From positions 3,862,165 through 3,926,164 of the forward strand of contig NZ_KI421509.1 of assembly GCF_000473225.1 (NCBI RefSeq): 64,000 nt of DNA. Reading direction: 5' to 3'. This document shows, one piece after another, positions 45,621 to 54,234 of this stretch (positions within the stretch are counted from its first letter, which is position 1; each line of letters opens with the position of its first letter). The notes beneath the pieces were generated by a model, which worked only from the letters and a program-made list of their open reading frames with translations, was not told where the DNA came from and made no database searches. Source of the stretch: Sedimentitalea nanhaiensis DSM 24252. Its GTDB lineage: Bacteria > Pseudomonadota > Alphaproteobacteria > Rhodobacterales > Rhodobacteraceae. The translations under genes and the position numbers were made by a program.

Positions 45621-46585
45621 TGGTTTCCTCCTCCCAGAAGAAATCTGCCAAAGGCCCGAGGGCCGTCGCAGGTGTCTGCCTGTCTTAGCACGGACAGGCT
45701 GTGCGCGTCGATCACAGTGATCGTATTGTCGAACCAGTTGGCAACCGCGACGGCGCTGCCATCGGCGGTGGCGTCAATGCCTTCGGGGTATTCGCCGACA
45801 TCGATCTTGCCCTCGTCTGTCAGCCCGTCCAGCGCGATCACGCTGACCGTGTCTTCGTACTGGTTGGTCACAAAGGCCCGACCGCTGGCGAAGGCCACCC
45901 CATAGGGCCGGTCGCCCACAGGAACCGTGGCGGTGATACGGCCCAGGGCGGCATCGACGATGCTGAGATCATTGGTTCCGACATTGGCCACAAACAGCCG
46001 CCCGTCCGGGGCGAAACGCAAACCAAAGGGGCGTTCGCCCACGGTAACGCGATACAGCAATCCAAGGGTGCCGGCGTCAAAAATCGAGACCTGGTTGGCG
46101 TCCCTATCAGCCGAGGCAAGATACTGCCCGTCACCGGACAGTGCCAGTCCCGCAGGGGCAGCGCCCGTCTGCAACTCGGCCGTATGCGCCAGGGTGTCGC
46201 CATCCAGGGCCCAGACGCGCGCATTGTACCAATCCGAAACGAACAGCCGATTGCGCGCGGGGTCATATGCCGCACCAATGGGGCCGCCATCCAGGACAGC
46301 GCTTGCCAGAACAGTGCCGGTTGCCGTGGACATGCGGCGCACGGTCTTGCTGTCGGGCGAAACCGTGTAGATGTTGCCGGCGGTTGTCACCGCCACACCT
46401 GCCGGTTTTCCCGGCACCGGCCAGCGGGCGGCTTCCTGTCCGGTGTCAAGGTCAAGAACGCTCAGCTCCTCGCCGTTCTGACAAGTCACATAAGCCAACT
46501 CCGCCGCAGCGGGGGCCGCGGCGGTCAAAGTCAGGATCAGTACGGCTTCAGGACCCCGGCGCGCCAAAGCGATCGACCAGCGCAT
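45617..46585 (-). CDS. YVTN-type beta-propeller protein (copy 1)
   Basis: 322-aa secreted protein with signal segment LTAAAPAAAE and at least six repeats of the YVTN type (AYVTCQNGEELSVLDLDTG, RLFVSDWYNARVWALDGD, RLFVANVGTNDLSIVDA, AFVTNQYEDTVSVIALDG). It is probably a periplasmic protein-binding propeller. Its start overlaps the end of the MxaD-like gene by 38 nt, and its end overlaps SoxYZ-like copy 2. A related propeller is at 48514-49488. Confidence 0.82.
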   Translation of the reverse strand: MRWSIALARRGPEAVLILTLTAAAPAAAELAYVTCQNGEELSVLDLDTGQEAARWPVPGKPAGVAVTTAGNIYTVSPDSKTVRRMSTATGTVLASAVLDGGPIGAAYDPARNRLFVSDWYNARVWALDGDTLAHTAELQTGAAPAGLALSGDGQYLASADRDANQVSIFDAGTLGLLYRVTVGERPFGLRFAPDGRLFVANVGTNDLSIVDAALGRITATVPVGDRPYGVAFASGRAFVTNQYEDTVSVIALDGLTDEGKIDVGEYPEGIDATADGSAVAVANWFDNTITVIDAHSLSVLRQADTCDGPRAFGRFLLGGGNQ

Positions 46586-47090
46586 CCAGACCGGCCTGAT
46601 AGATCCCGGTCACGGCCGCCACGGCGGCCTCGTCGTTCAGTTCTTCTGGCGGATCGTTGTTGGGATAGCCCCGGTAAAACGCCCCGCGCCACTCGATCAG
46701 CGCCCCGCCGCCCTCGCGCGGCTTGACCGTCAGATGCGAGGAATAGTTCGTCACCGGCAGCACTTCGACCTTCACATCGATGATACGGTAGGAATAGCTC
46801 ATCTTGTCGTCACTGTATTTGTACAGCGCCTCGGAGATGGTCGGTCCGCCGTCTTGACCCAAAGTCAAAAGGCGGGTCGCGTCGATCTGATTTGCTCCGT
46901 CGCCCTTGGTCGAGAACACCGCCGGATGCCAGCTCATATCCTGAAAGTTTCCGATCGCGGCCCAGACTTGGGCGGGATCGGCGGCGACTTCGGCGGTCAT
47001 TGTGACTTTTTGTCGAGTCGGTCCGTGCGCCAGCGCAAGAGCAGGCAGCAAAGCGGCGGAAGTTGTTATCAGAAATAGGCGTCTTTTCAT
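46548..47090 (-). CDS. MxaD-like SRPBCC-family protein
   Basis: 180 aa with signal peptide (RRLFLITTSAALLPALALAHG) and an SRPBCC/START-like fold: VAADPAQVWAAIGNFQDMSWHPAVF and SYRIIDVKVEVLPVTNYSSHLTV. MxaD stimulates electron transfer from methanol dehydrogenase to cytochrome cL in Methylobacterium; a similar role with XoxF/XoxG is likely. GGAGG precedes the ATG at 47090; the longer frame from 47159 is rejected. It is the first gene of the minus-strand operon and is divergent from the ABC-binding-protein gene. Confidence 0.85.
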   Translation of the reverse strand: MKRRLFLITTSAALLPALALAHGPTRQKVTMTAEVAADPAQVWAAIGNFQDMSWHPAVFSTKGDGANQIDATRLLTLGQDGGPTISEALYKYSDDKMSYSYRIIDVKVEVLPVTNYSSHLTVKPREGGGALIEWRGAFYRGYPNNDPPEELNDEAAVAAVTGIYQAGLDALVDRFGAPGS

Positions 47091-47166
47091 CGTTCCTCCG
47101 ATTTCGGCCCCATTGCCCGACGTGCTGGCGCGCTCAAAAGCAAACAAAGTCAGTCGCATAAGGCCG

Positions 47167-47183
47167 TTCTTAAAAAATAAGAA
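47167..47183 (+). promoter_or_regulatory. Inverted repeat TTCTTA-N5-TAAGAA in the divergent promoter
   Basis: TTCTTAAAAAATAAGAA, followed by TCG, lies 76 nt from the mxaD-like start and 129 nt from the ABC-binding start. The same core, TCTTA-N5-TAAGA plus a nearby TCG, occurs upstream of pqqA at 56900-56914. It is a probable operator for a shared regulator. Confidence 0.6.
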
Positions 47184-47312
47184 TCGAGCCCTATCGTGAA
47201 GCTGCTACTCTGTTTGCGAAACACGGCCAAAAGTATCGGTTCCAATTGCAATCCGGATTTGACCACTGTTCAGAGATGGCCCGGCGACTGCGCCCGGGCG
47301 AGGGAGGTCTCG

Positions 47313-48500
47313 TTGTCGAAAATGTTTGCTCCGCTCATGGCGGGTCTGTTTCTGTGTGTCCTGGCCACGGCGTCCGTGGGGTTGGAGGTCAAGACAGCCG
47401 TCCTGCGTATCGACTATCCCCGCCTGCTGCCAATCAGCCGCTACGATCTGCGCGCCGATGATATAGGGTTTGCCGGGGCCATTCTGGCGGACGAGGATAA
47501 CGGCACAACCGGCGGCTTCTTGGGGCACAGCTATGAAACCCGTACAATTGCCGTGACACCCGATGCGGCCGACGCCGCGCTCGCGCAGATCCTGTCGGAT
47601 GGCATCCGGATTGTGGCCCTTCTGGCCGATGAGGCGGATCTTCTGCGCCTGACCGACCGCGCCGCAGAAGCGGGCGCGCTGGTGTTCAATGTCAGCGCCC
47701 CGGACACGGCATTGCGGGACGAACAATGCCGCCCCAACCTGCTGCATATCGCGCCTTCGAATGCGATGATGGCAGATGCAGTCGGACAGTTTGCCATTTG
47801 GAAGAAATGGCCCGAATGGCTCTTGATCTCTGGATCTAACCCGGCGGACGTAAAGCTGGCGGAGGCCTATCGCAAGGCGGCGGTGAAATTCGGGGCCAGG
47901 ATCGTCCAAGATCGGGTATTCGAAGACACCGGCGGCACGCGACGCACCGATTCTGGCCATGTTCTGGTCCAACGCCAACTGCCCACGTTTACCCAGGGGG
48001 CGCCCGCGCATGACATGGTGGTTGCGGCGGATGCGTCCGACTTTTTTGCCCGTTACCTGTCGTACCACCTGTGGACACCGCGCCCCGTGATGGGATCGGC
48101 CGGGCTGCGCCCGGTGACGTTTCACGGCGCGCACGAAGCCTGGGGCGCGACCCAGTTCCAGACCCGGTTCGAGGCGCTGGCCGGTCGCTATGTAAAGCCC
48201 GAGGATTACAATGTCTGGCTGGCCCTGCGCGTGGTTGGCGAGGCGGTGACCCGCGCGAACACCGCCGACCCGGACGGTATACGAAACTATGTGCTGTCGG
48301 ACGCCTTCGAACTCGCTGCCTTCAAGGGACAGAAGGTGACGTTTCGTTCTTGGAATGGTCAGTTGCGGCAGCCAATCCTGCTGTATGACGGTCAAATCAC
48401 CGTCAGCGTCAGCCCGCAGGAGGGCTTTTTGCACCAGCGGTCGGCGCTGGATTCCCTCGGGCTCGACGCCCCGGAATCCGGATGCAGATCATTCAATTGA
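47313..48500 (+). CDS. PQQ-dependent catabolism-associated ABC substrate-binding protein (Leu/Ile/Val type)
   Basis: 395 aa with signal segment (MFAPLMAGLFLCVLATASVG) and a type-1 periplasmic-binding fold (AVTPDAADAALAQIL, PNLLHIAPSNAMMADAVGQF, KWPEWLLISGSNPADVKLAE). This subfamily is found with PQQ alcohol dehydrogenase clusters and its ligand is unknown. The start is probably TTG at 47313, with GGAGG 5 nt upstream; the ATG at 47322 is 14 nt away. A second propeller gene follows after 13 nt. Confidence 0.82.
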   Translation: MSKMFAPLMAGLFLCVLATASVGLEVKTAVLRIDYPRLLPISRYDLRADDIGFAGAILADEDNGTTGGFLGHSYETRTIAVTPDAADAALAQILSDGIRIVALLADEADLLRLTDRAAEAGALVFNVSAPDTALRDEQCRPNLLHIAPSNAMMADAVGQFAIWKKWPEWLLISGSNPADVKLAEAYRKAAVKFGARIVQDRVFEDTGGTRRTDSGHVLVQRQLPTFTQGAPAHDMVVAADASDFFARYLSYHLWTPRPVMGSAGLRPVTFHGAHEAWGATQFQTRFEALAGRYVKPEDYNVWLALRVVGEAVTRANTADPDGIRNYVLSDAFELAAFKGQKVTFRSWNGQLRQPILLYDGQITVSVSPQEGFLHQRSALDSLGLDAPESGCRSFN

Positions 48501-48513
48501 TCCGGAGAGGCAC

Positions 48514-49488
48514 ATGAAAGCAACAATAATCACCTCCATTGCCCTAAGCGTCCTTGGCCTCGCCCCGGCGCTGGCGGGCAAGGCTTTTGTCTCCAACGAG
48601 CGCGGCAATACGATCACGGTGGTGGACACAGACAGTTGGGAAGTGATTGCCGAATTCTTCGGCGGCAACCGTCCGCGCGGCATTACTGTCAGTCCCGATG
48701 GTAAACTGCTTTATGTCTGTGCTTCGGATGACAATATCGTGCGGGTTTTTGACACTGAAACATACAAGGAGATCTATACCTTGCCGTCCGGTCCCGACCC
48801 GGAACTGTTCGTGCTGCACCCGTCGGGAAATCCGCTGTTCATTGCCAACGAAGACGACAACCTGGTCACTGTGACCGACACCGAAACCCATGCGATCCTT
48901 GCCGAGGTGCCGGTTGGGGTCGAACCGGAAGGCATGGCGATCAGCCCGGATGCAAAGTTTGTGGTCAATACTTCCGAGACGACCAACATGGCGCATTTCA
49001 TCTCGACCGGGGACTACCAGATCAAGCACAATGTGTTGGTCGATCAGCGCCCGAGATATGCCCAATACACCGCGGATGGCACCCGTCTGTTTGTCAGCTC
49101 GGAAATCGGCGGCACAGTCACGGCGATGGATATCGCCCCGGACGGCACCCCAAGTGTTATCGGCAAGATCAAATTCGCGGTGCCCGGGGTTCTGCCGGAA
49201 TGGCTGCAACCTGTCGGCGTCAAGATCACCCATGACGGTCGCCGTGTGTTCGTAGCCTTGGGGCCCGCCAACAGGGTGGCGGTAGTCGATGGCGCAACTC
49301 TCGAAGTGCTGGATTACATCCTTGTCGGTCAGCGGGTCTGGCAACTGTCGTTCACACCGGACGAACAGTTCCTGCTGACCACCAACGGAAACTCCAACGA
49401 TATCACCGTGATTGACGTGAAAAAGGAAAAAGCGATCAAATCCGTTCAGGTCGGGCAACAGCCCTGGGGTGTGGCGATCATCGATTGA
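48514..49488 (+). CDS. PQQ-dependent catabolism-associated beta-propeller protein (copy 2)
   Basis: 324 aa with signal ending PALAGK and about seven YVTN repeats (AFVSNERGNTITVVDTDS, LLYVCASDDNIVRVFDTET, PLFIANEDDNLVTVTDTET, RVFVALGPANRVAVVDGA). Better conserved repeats than copy 1. It is in a long operon with the ABC genes and small secreted proteins and overlaps none of the following frames by more than a few bases. It may be a scaffold for the quinoprotein partner proteins. Confidence 0.85.
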   Translation: MKATIITSIALSVLGLAPALAGKAFVSNERGNTITVVDTDSWEVIAEFFGGNRPRGITVSPDGKLLYVCASDDNIVRVFDTETYKEIYTLPSGPDPELFVLHPSGNPLFIANEDDNLVTVTDTETHAILAEVPVGVEPEGMAISPDAKFVVNTSETTNMAHFISTGDYQIKHNVLVDQRPRYAQYTADGTRLFVSSEIGGTVTAMDIAPDGTPSVIGKIKFAVPGVLPEWLQPVGVKITHDGRRVFVALGPANRVAVVDGATLEVLDYILVGQRVWQLSFTPDEQFLLTTNGNSNDITVIDVKKEKAIKSVQVGQQPWGVAIID

Positions 49489-49502
49489 AAAGGAAAAAGA
49501 AG

Positions 49503-49943
49503 ATGAGGAAAAGGCTTTTACTTACTGTTATTGCATGTTTATTTTCGAATTCGGCGCTGGCTGCGCCACTGTGCGCCGACTTGGGGTTTGCCGGCCTGCT
49601 CGCCAAGTGCAACCGGGGTGAAACCATTCCTCTCACACTCGCTTCGGGGCAAGCTTTGGGTGAAGATATTACCTTGCAATCGGGCGCATACTACAAGCTT
49701 GAGATCACCGCAGATGGGTCCGCTGAACTGGCGATTGAAGGCCCGTCATTCTTTCGCGCAATCTGGATGAATGAAATTGTGATCAACAAGATCGAAATTC
49801 GCCCCATGGCCATCGATAGCATCGAATTCGACAAGGCCGGTACGGTCGAGTTGTCGTTCATAGCGATCAAGCCCGGGCGTCACATCGTACGGATTCCCGG
49901 ATCGACCGGCGAGTCCCAGCAGATCACCATCAGTATTCAATAA
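49503..49943 (+). CDS. Secreted beta-rich protein of unknown function
   Basis: 146 aa with signal ending ALAAP. The mature part has a Cys pair at its start (CADLGFAGLLAKC) and a beta-sandwich-like C-terminal half (IKPGRHIVRIPGSTG). The shape resembles cupredoxin-like proteins, but no copper ligand set is visible. It has no recognised family. It lies 14 nt after the propeller and 15 nt before the acidic PepSY-like gene. Confidence 0.72.
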   Translation: MRKRLLLTVIACLFSNSALAAPLCADLGFAGLLAKCNRGETIPLTLASGQALGEDITLQSGAYYKLEITADGSAELAIEGPSFFRAIWMNEIVINKIEIRPMAIDSIEFDKAGTVELSFIAIKPGRHIVRIPGSTGESQQITISIQ

Positions 49944-49958
49944 ACTGAGGACAATCAG

Positions 49959-50213
49959 ATGAAACAGACCTTTGCCCTGATCATGTCTCTGATCGTAGCG
50001 GCGCCTGCAATCGCCGATGAAGACCGGCCCAGCGATGAGATTGTCGCCCGGATCGAGGCGAAGCTGGCCGAGATGAAATGCCAGATGGACCCCGATGACA
50101 TCGAGATAGAAGAGGACGGATATGATCTGGACGATGTGATCTGTGAGGGCGGCGATCAGTTCGACATCTTGCTGGACACCCATCTTAACGAGGTCTCTCG
50201 CCGCGCCGAGTGA
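49959..50213 (+). CDS. Small acidic PepSY-like secreted protein
   Basis: 84 aa with signal peptide ending PAIAD. The mature 65 residues are about one third Asp/Glu, concentrated in MDPDDIEIEEDGYDLDDVIC, and include two cysteines. The EIEEDGYDLDD pattern resembles a single PepSY unit. Its acidity and position in a lanthanide-enzyme cluster make metal binding possible, but this is inference. It overlaps the next gene through a GTGA. Confidence 0.72.
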   Translation: MKQTFALIMSLIVAAPAIADEDRPSDEIVARIEAKLAEMKCQMDPDDIEIEEDGYDLDDVICEGGDQFDILLDTHLNEVSRRAE

Positions 50214-51214
50214 CGCCGGGTGACAAGGCCGTGATCAGAAAGAAAACCATGAAGGCTTTGGCCACTTCGTTCCTAATATTGCTGGCACTTGTCGGGGCGA
50301 TCCGGGCGCAAGACCTGCCCCAGCTGCGCGCGGCGGTTCTGCAGATCGGTACGGTAAATTGGGAACTGGAGACGATCCTGCAAAACGGGCTGGACCGCAA
50401 ACACGGGTTCGAACTGACCGTTCTGCCCTATGCCGACAACGGGGCGACCCGGTTGGCGGTCGAAGGTGGCGCGGCGGACATGGCCGTGGCCGACTGGATC
50501 TGGGTGGCGCGACAGCGGGCAGCAGGCAAGGACTATGTGTTCATTCCCTATTCGCGCGCCGTCGGAGGCGTGGTGGTGCCAAACGACAGCCCCGCCGGGA
50601 CGTTGCAGGATCTGGCCGGGGGCAAGATCGGCATCGCCGGGGGGCCGCTGGACAAGTCCTGGCTGATCCTGCGGGCCTATGCACAGCAACAATACGGGCT
50701 GGACCTGAAGGCACAAACGCAGCAGGTGTTTGGTGCCCCACCGCTGATCTACAAATCGGCACAGAGAGGCGATTTGGCCGGGGCAGTCAACTTCTGGCAT
50801 TTTCTTGCCAAGATGAAAGCCAATGGCATGCGGCAACTGCTTTCGGTACAAGAGGCCAGTATCGCGTTGGGGCTGGATCCGGATACGCCACTGTTGGGGT
50901 ACTACTTCAAAGGTAGCTATCTGGCGCAACACCCTGGGTTGGCTCAATCGTTTTACGACGCCAGCCGCGATGCCAAGCAGTACCTGGCCACATCCGATGA
51001 CGCCTGGGAGGCGATCCGCCCACGCATGAATTCCGGGTCCGACACCGAATTTGAGCAGTTAAAGGTGGATTGGCTGGCCGGAATTCCCGCGCGCGGCCCG
51101 GTGGATCGAAACGAAGTCGATAGGATTCTGGCGCTGATGAGCCGGTTGGGCGGAGTGGATTTGGTCGGGCAGGCAACAACAGTGCCCGATGGCCTGTTCG
51201 CGGACGTCAAGTGA
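50210..51214 (+). CDS. ABC transporter substrate-binding protein (nitrate/taurine-like fold)
   Basis: 334 aa with signal segment (ALATSFLILLALVGAIRAQ). A type-2 binding fold of the SsuA/TauA class: LRAAVLQIGTVNWELETIL, VEGGAADMAVADWIWVARQR and KDYVFIPYSRAVGGVVVPND. It forms an importer with the following permease and ATPase. The GTG start at 50210 overlaps the previous stop; GTG 50231 and ATG 50249 are alternatives. The substrate is unknown; the PQQ/XoxF context suggests a cofactor- or metal-related ligand. Confidence 0.83.
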   Translation: MTPGDKAVIRKKTMKALATSFLILLALVGAIRAQDLPQLRAAVLQIGTVNWELETILQNGLDRKHGFELTVLPYADNGATRLAVEGGAADMAVADWIWVARQRAAGKDYVFIPYSRAVGGVVVPNDSPAGTLQDLAGGKIGIAGGPLDKSWLILRAYAQQQYGLDLKAQTQQVFGAPPLIYKSAQRGDLAGAVNFWHFLAKMKANGMRQLLSVQEASIALGLDPDTPLLGYYFKGSYLAQHPGLAQSFYDASRDAKQYLATSDDAWEAIRPRMNSGSDTEFEQLKVDWLAGIPARGPVDRNEVDRILALMSRLGGVDLVGQATTVPDGLFADVK

Positions 51215-51978
51215 CCGGCACCCGATTCCGCAACAAAGGGCAGTTCACGACGCCGCTGTCGATTGCGGCGTTGGGACTGGTCTGGATGATTGCCGCCGCA
51301 CTGACTGCGGATCCGCAAATCCTGCCCGGCCCGTTCCAGTTGATTGCGCCCATGCGTCAGGAATTGGCTTCCGGAGAGTTGCTGTATCATCTCGGCTCGA
51401 CGCTGCGCCGGGTATTTTGGGCCTTTGTACTGGCGATGACCTTTGGCCTGATCCTGGGCCTGGTCATGGGGCGGTTTCCGCGCGTTGATCGCTGGCTCGA
51501 TCCTTGGCTGGTGATCTTTCTGAATCTGCCCGCACTGGTGCTGATCGTGCTGTGCTATCTGTGGATCGGACTGACCGAGACCGCAGCGATCCTGGCTGTC
51601 ACGCTGAACAAGATCCCGAACGTGGCCACGGTCGTGCGTGAAGGCGCGCGGGCGTTGGACCCCGAGCTGGATGCGATGGCCCGGGTCTATCGCTTGCCCG
51701 CTTGGGTCCGGCTACGCCATGTGGTGCTGCCGCAGCTTGCGCCCTTTGTTGCGGCTGCGGCGCGTTCGGGTGTGGCCGTGATCTGGAAAATCGTTTTGGT
51801 GGTTGAGTTTCTGGGTCGATCCTCAGGAGTCGGATTTCAGATCCACTTATATTTTCAGCTGTTCGACGTAACGATGGTGTTGGTCTATGCGCTGTCGTTC
51901 ATCGGCGTGATGCTGTTGGTGGAATGGGTCCTCCTGCAACCATGGGAGCGGCGGGTTCGCCGTTGGCGCAACGCATGA
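51211..51978 (+). CDS. ABC transporter permease (BPD type)
   Basis: 255 aa with about six helices and the EAA-type cytoplasmic loop EGARALDPELDAMARVYRLP followed by a LPQLAPFV segment. It belongs to the nitrate/sulfonate/taurine permease group. It overlaps the binding-protein gene and the ATPase gene by 4 nt each. Confidence 0.9.
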   Translation: MTGTRFRNKGQFTTPLSIAALGLVWMIAAALTADPQILPGPFQLIAPMRQELASGELLYHLGSTLRRVFWAFVLAMTFGLILGLVMGRFPRVDRWLDPWLVIFLNLPALVLIVLCYLWIGLTETAAILAVTLNKIPNVATVVREGARALDPELDAMARVYRLPAWVRLRHVVLPQLAPFVAAAARSGVAVIWKIVLVVEFLGRSSGVGFQIHLYFQLFDVTMVLVYALSFIGVMLLVEWVLLQPWERRVRRWRNA

Positions 51979-52568
51979 TCCGGGTTGCCATAGATGCCAA
52001 ATATTTCAATGGTAAACCCGTGCTGGGTCAGGTGCATTTCAACATCGCCGCCGGTGAAACCGTGGCGCTGGTCGGGCCATCGGGTATTGGCAAGACTACG
52101 ATCCTGCGCATTGTGGCGGGCATCGACACCGATTTTCAGGGCCAGGTTCAACGCCCCGACGCCTTGGCGATGGTGTTTCAGGAACCCACGCTGCTGCCGT
52201 GGCGGTCCGCTTTGGACAACTTGCTGTTGGTGCATCCGGAATTGGATCGCACAAAGGCCGCTGCCGCGTTGGTGCGGGTCGGTTTGGGGGGCAGAGAATC
52301 GGCATTTCCGGGGCAGTTGTCCCTGGGGCAGCGGCGCCGCCTGTCCCTGGCGCGGGCGTTTGCGGGGCACCCGGAATTACTGATCATGGACGAACCCTTT
52401 GTATCGCTGGATGCGGAAACGGCGGCCGAGATGATCAATCTGACCGAAGCGCTGATTGCCGAAACGGGTCTGGCAACCCTGTTCGTGACCCATTCCGCCG
52501 CCGAAGCTCAGCAACTGGCCGACCGGGTATTGCGGTTGCAGGGCATGCCCGCGCAGTTGCCCGCATGA
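51975..52568 (+). CDS. ABC transporter ATP-binding protein (importer)
   Basis: 197 aa, short for the class (usually about 250). Walker A GPSGIGKT, Q-loop VFQEPTLLPW, signature LSLGQRRRLSLARA, Walker B LLIMDEP and H-loop VTHSAAEA are all present. The ATG at 51975 overlaps the permease stop (ATGA). It lacks the C-terminal extension of TauB/SsuB-type ATPases. A 151-nt gap without a gene follows. Confidence 0.9.
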   Translation: MIRVAIDAKYFNGKPVLGQVHFNIAAGETVALVGPSGIGKTTILRIVAGIDTDFQGQVQRPDALAMVFQEPTLLPWRSALDNLLLVHPELDRTKAAAALVRVGLGGRESAFPGQLSLGQRRRLSLARAFAGHPELLIMDEPFVSLDAETAAEMINLTEALIAETGLATLFVTHSAAEAQQLADRVLRLQGMPAQLPA

Positions 52569-52719
52569 CGGGTTTGGCACGCCGGTCTTGTGGCCCGTCG
52601 GGAAACCGGGCAGGCTGGTTCGAAGAAAACCATGCGGCCTGTGCCAAAAGACGACGGATTGAAAACAAGCGGAGCAGGTCTGGCGCGATGTCGAAACCTT
52701 CAAGATTTTTCCGCGTCCA

Positions 52720-53439
52720 ATGAGTTCGGGACTGTCCGTCAGCGGGTTGGAATTCCGATTTGGGCCGAAACAGGCGTTGGAAAACGTGTCCTTTGAAGTG
52801 CCCGCCGGCACCTTCTGTGCGTTGCTTGGCCCCAACGGTGCAGGTAAATCGACACTGGTTTCCCTGCTGACACGGCTGCTGGTGTCACCCGATGGGGCGA
52901 TCCACATCGCCGGATATGATTTGCAACGCAAACCGCGCGCGGCACTGGCCGCTCTGGGCGTGGTGTTTCAGCAACCGACGCTGGATCTGAACCTGACCGT
53001 GTGGCAGAATCTAAGCTATTTCGCTGCTCTGCACGGCTTGCCGCGAAACATTGTATCGCAGCGCATCGACGCGGCGTTGGAGCGGCTGGACATGCGCGAA
53101 AGGGCACATGAAAAGGCACGCGATCTGAATGGCGGGCATCGGCGCCGGATGGAATTGGCCCGTGCGCTGTTGCATGAGCCGAAGGTGTTGTTGCTGGACG
53201 AACCGACCGTGGGTCTGGATGCTGCCGCACGCGCCGCGATCACGGCGCATGTACATGACCTGGCCGATCAGGGGCTGTGCGTGCTGTGGACCACGCATCT
53301 GACCGACGAGGTGCGCGACAGCGACCATTTGCTTGTCCTGCATCAGGGCGCAATCCTGGCCGACGGCCAAGCAGGAGCCATCCGCGGAACCAGCTCCCTT
53401 TCAGACTGGTTTCTGTCGCACACCGGTGCTGCGGCATGA
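52720..53439 (+). CDS. ABC transporter ATP-binding protein of the PQQ alcohol dehydrogenase system (ABC-2 type)
   Basis: 239 aa. Walker A GPNGAGKST, Q-loop VFQQPTLDLNLTV, Walker B VLLLDEPTVGLD and H-loop TTHLTDEV. The signature position reads LNGGHRRRMELARAL, not the canonical LSGGQ. It pairs with the following ABC-2 permease, with 4-nt overlap. The exporter subfamily is known from PQQ ethanol/methanol clusters (PedC-like); cargo unknown. Confidence 0.9.
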   Translation: MSSGLSVSGLEFRFGPKQALENVSFEVPAGTFCALLGPNGAGKSTLVSLLTRLLVSPDGAIHIAGYDLQRKPRAALAALGVVFQQPTLDLNLTVWQNLSYFAALHGLPRNIVSQRIDAALERLDMRERAHEKARDLNGGHRRRMELARALLHEPKVLLLDEPTVGLDAAARAAITAHVHDLADQGLCVLWTTHLTDEVRDSDHLLVLHQGAILADGQAGAIRGTSSLSDWFLSHTGAAA

Positions 53440-54230
53440 GCGGTTGGTGGGGCGTGCTACGGGCCATCGTCGGCCGCGAATTTCTGCGCTATATCCATCA
53501 ACGCGAACGGTTCATCGCTGCGCTGGTACGGCCCTTGGTGTGGCTGTTTATCTTTGCCGCCGGGTTTCGCGCCGCACTGGGCCTGTCTATTATCCCGCCT
53601 TATCAAACCTATATTACCTACGAGGTCTATATCGTGCCGGGCCTGTGCGCGATGATCCTTCTGTTCAATGGCATGCAAAGCTCACTGAGCCTGGTGTATG
53701 ATCGCGAAATGGGATCGATGCGCCTGCTCCTGACCAGCCCCTTTCCGCGCTGGTGGCTGTTGTTCTGCCGCCTGCTGGGGTCAACCGTCATATCCGTCCT
53801 GCAAGTCTATGCTTTTCTGGCCATCGCGGCGCTGTTCGACATCACCATGCCAGCGCTTGGCTATGTTACCGTGCTGCCGGGTTTGATCCTGGGCGGGCTG
53901 ATGTTGGGGGCACTTGGGCTGGTTCTGTCCAGTTTCGTCCGCCAACTCGAGAATTTTGCCGGCGTGATGAATTTCGTCATCTTTCCAATGTTCTTTTTGT
54001 CTTCCGCGCTTTACCCGCTGTGGAAAATGGCCGAAAGTTCACCTTTGTTGCGCAACATCTGTGCCGCCAATCCATTTACCCATGTGGTCGAGCTGGTGCG
54101 GTTCCTGCTGTATGCGCAGCTCAATATGGGCGCGCTGGCCTGGGTCGTGGTCAGCACCATCGTGTTGAGTGCCATTGCTGTCTGGGGCTACGATCCAGCG
54201 CGCGGGATGATGAAACGCCGCAGCGCGTGA
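53436..54230 (+). CDS. ABC-2 type permease of the PQQ alcohol dehydrogenase system
   Basis: 264 aa with six predicted helices and the ABC-2 family motif in YDREMGSMRLLLTSPFPRWW. It belongs to the group found next to quinoprotein dehydrogenases. It would form a dimeric exporter with the preceding ATPase. The gene end is 5 nt from a convergent small minus-strand gene. Confidence 0.88.
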   Translation: MSGWWGVLRAIVGREFLRYIHQRERFIAALVRPLVWLFIFAAGFRAALGLSIIPPYQTYITYEVYIVPGLCAMILLFNGMQSSLSLVYDREMGSMRLLLTSPFPRWWLLFCRLLGSTVISVLQVYAFLAIAALFDITMPALGYVTVLPGLILGGLMLGALGLVLSSFVRQLENFAGVMNFVIFPMFFLSSALYPLWKMAESSPLLRNICAANPFTHVVELVRFLLYAQLNMGALAWVVVSTIVLSAIAVWGYDPARGMMKRRSA

Positions 54231-54234
54231 ACGG

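Noticed and set aside
47205-48434. Minus-strand 409-codon frame
   Set aside because: Antisense shadow of the ABC substrate-binding gene, which has a signal peptide and family motifs.
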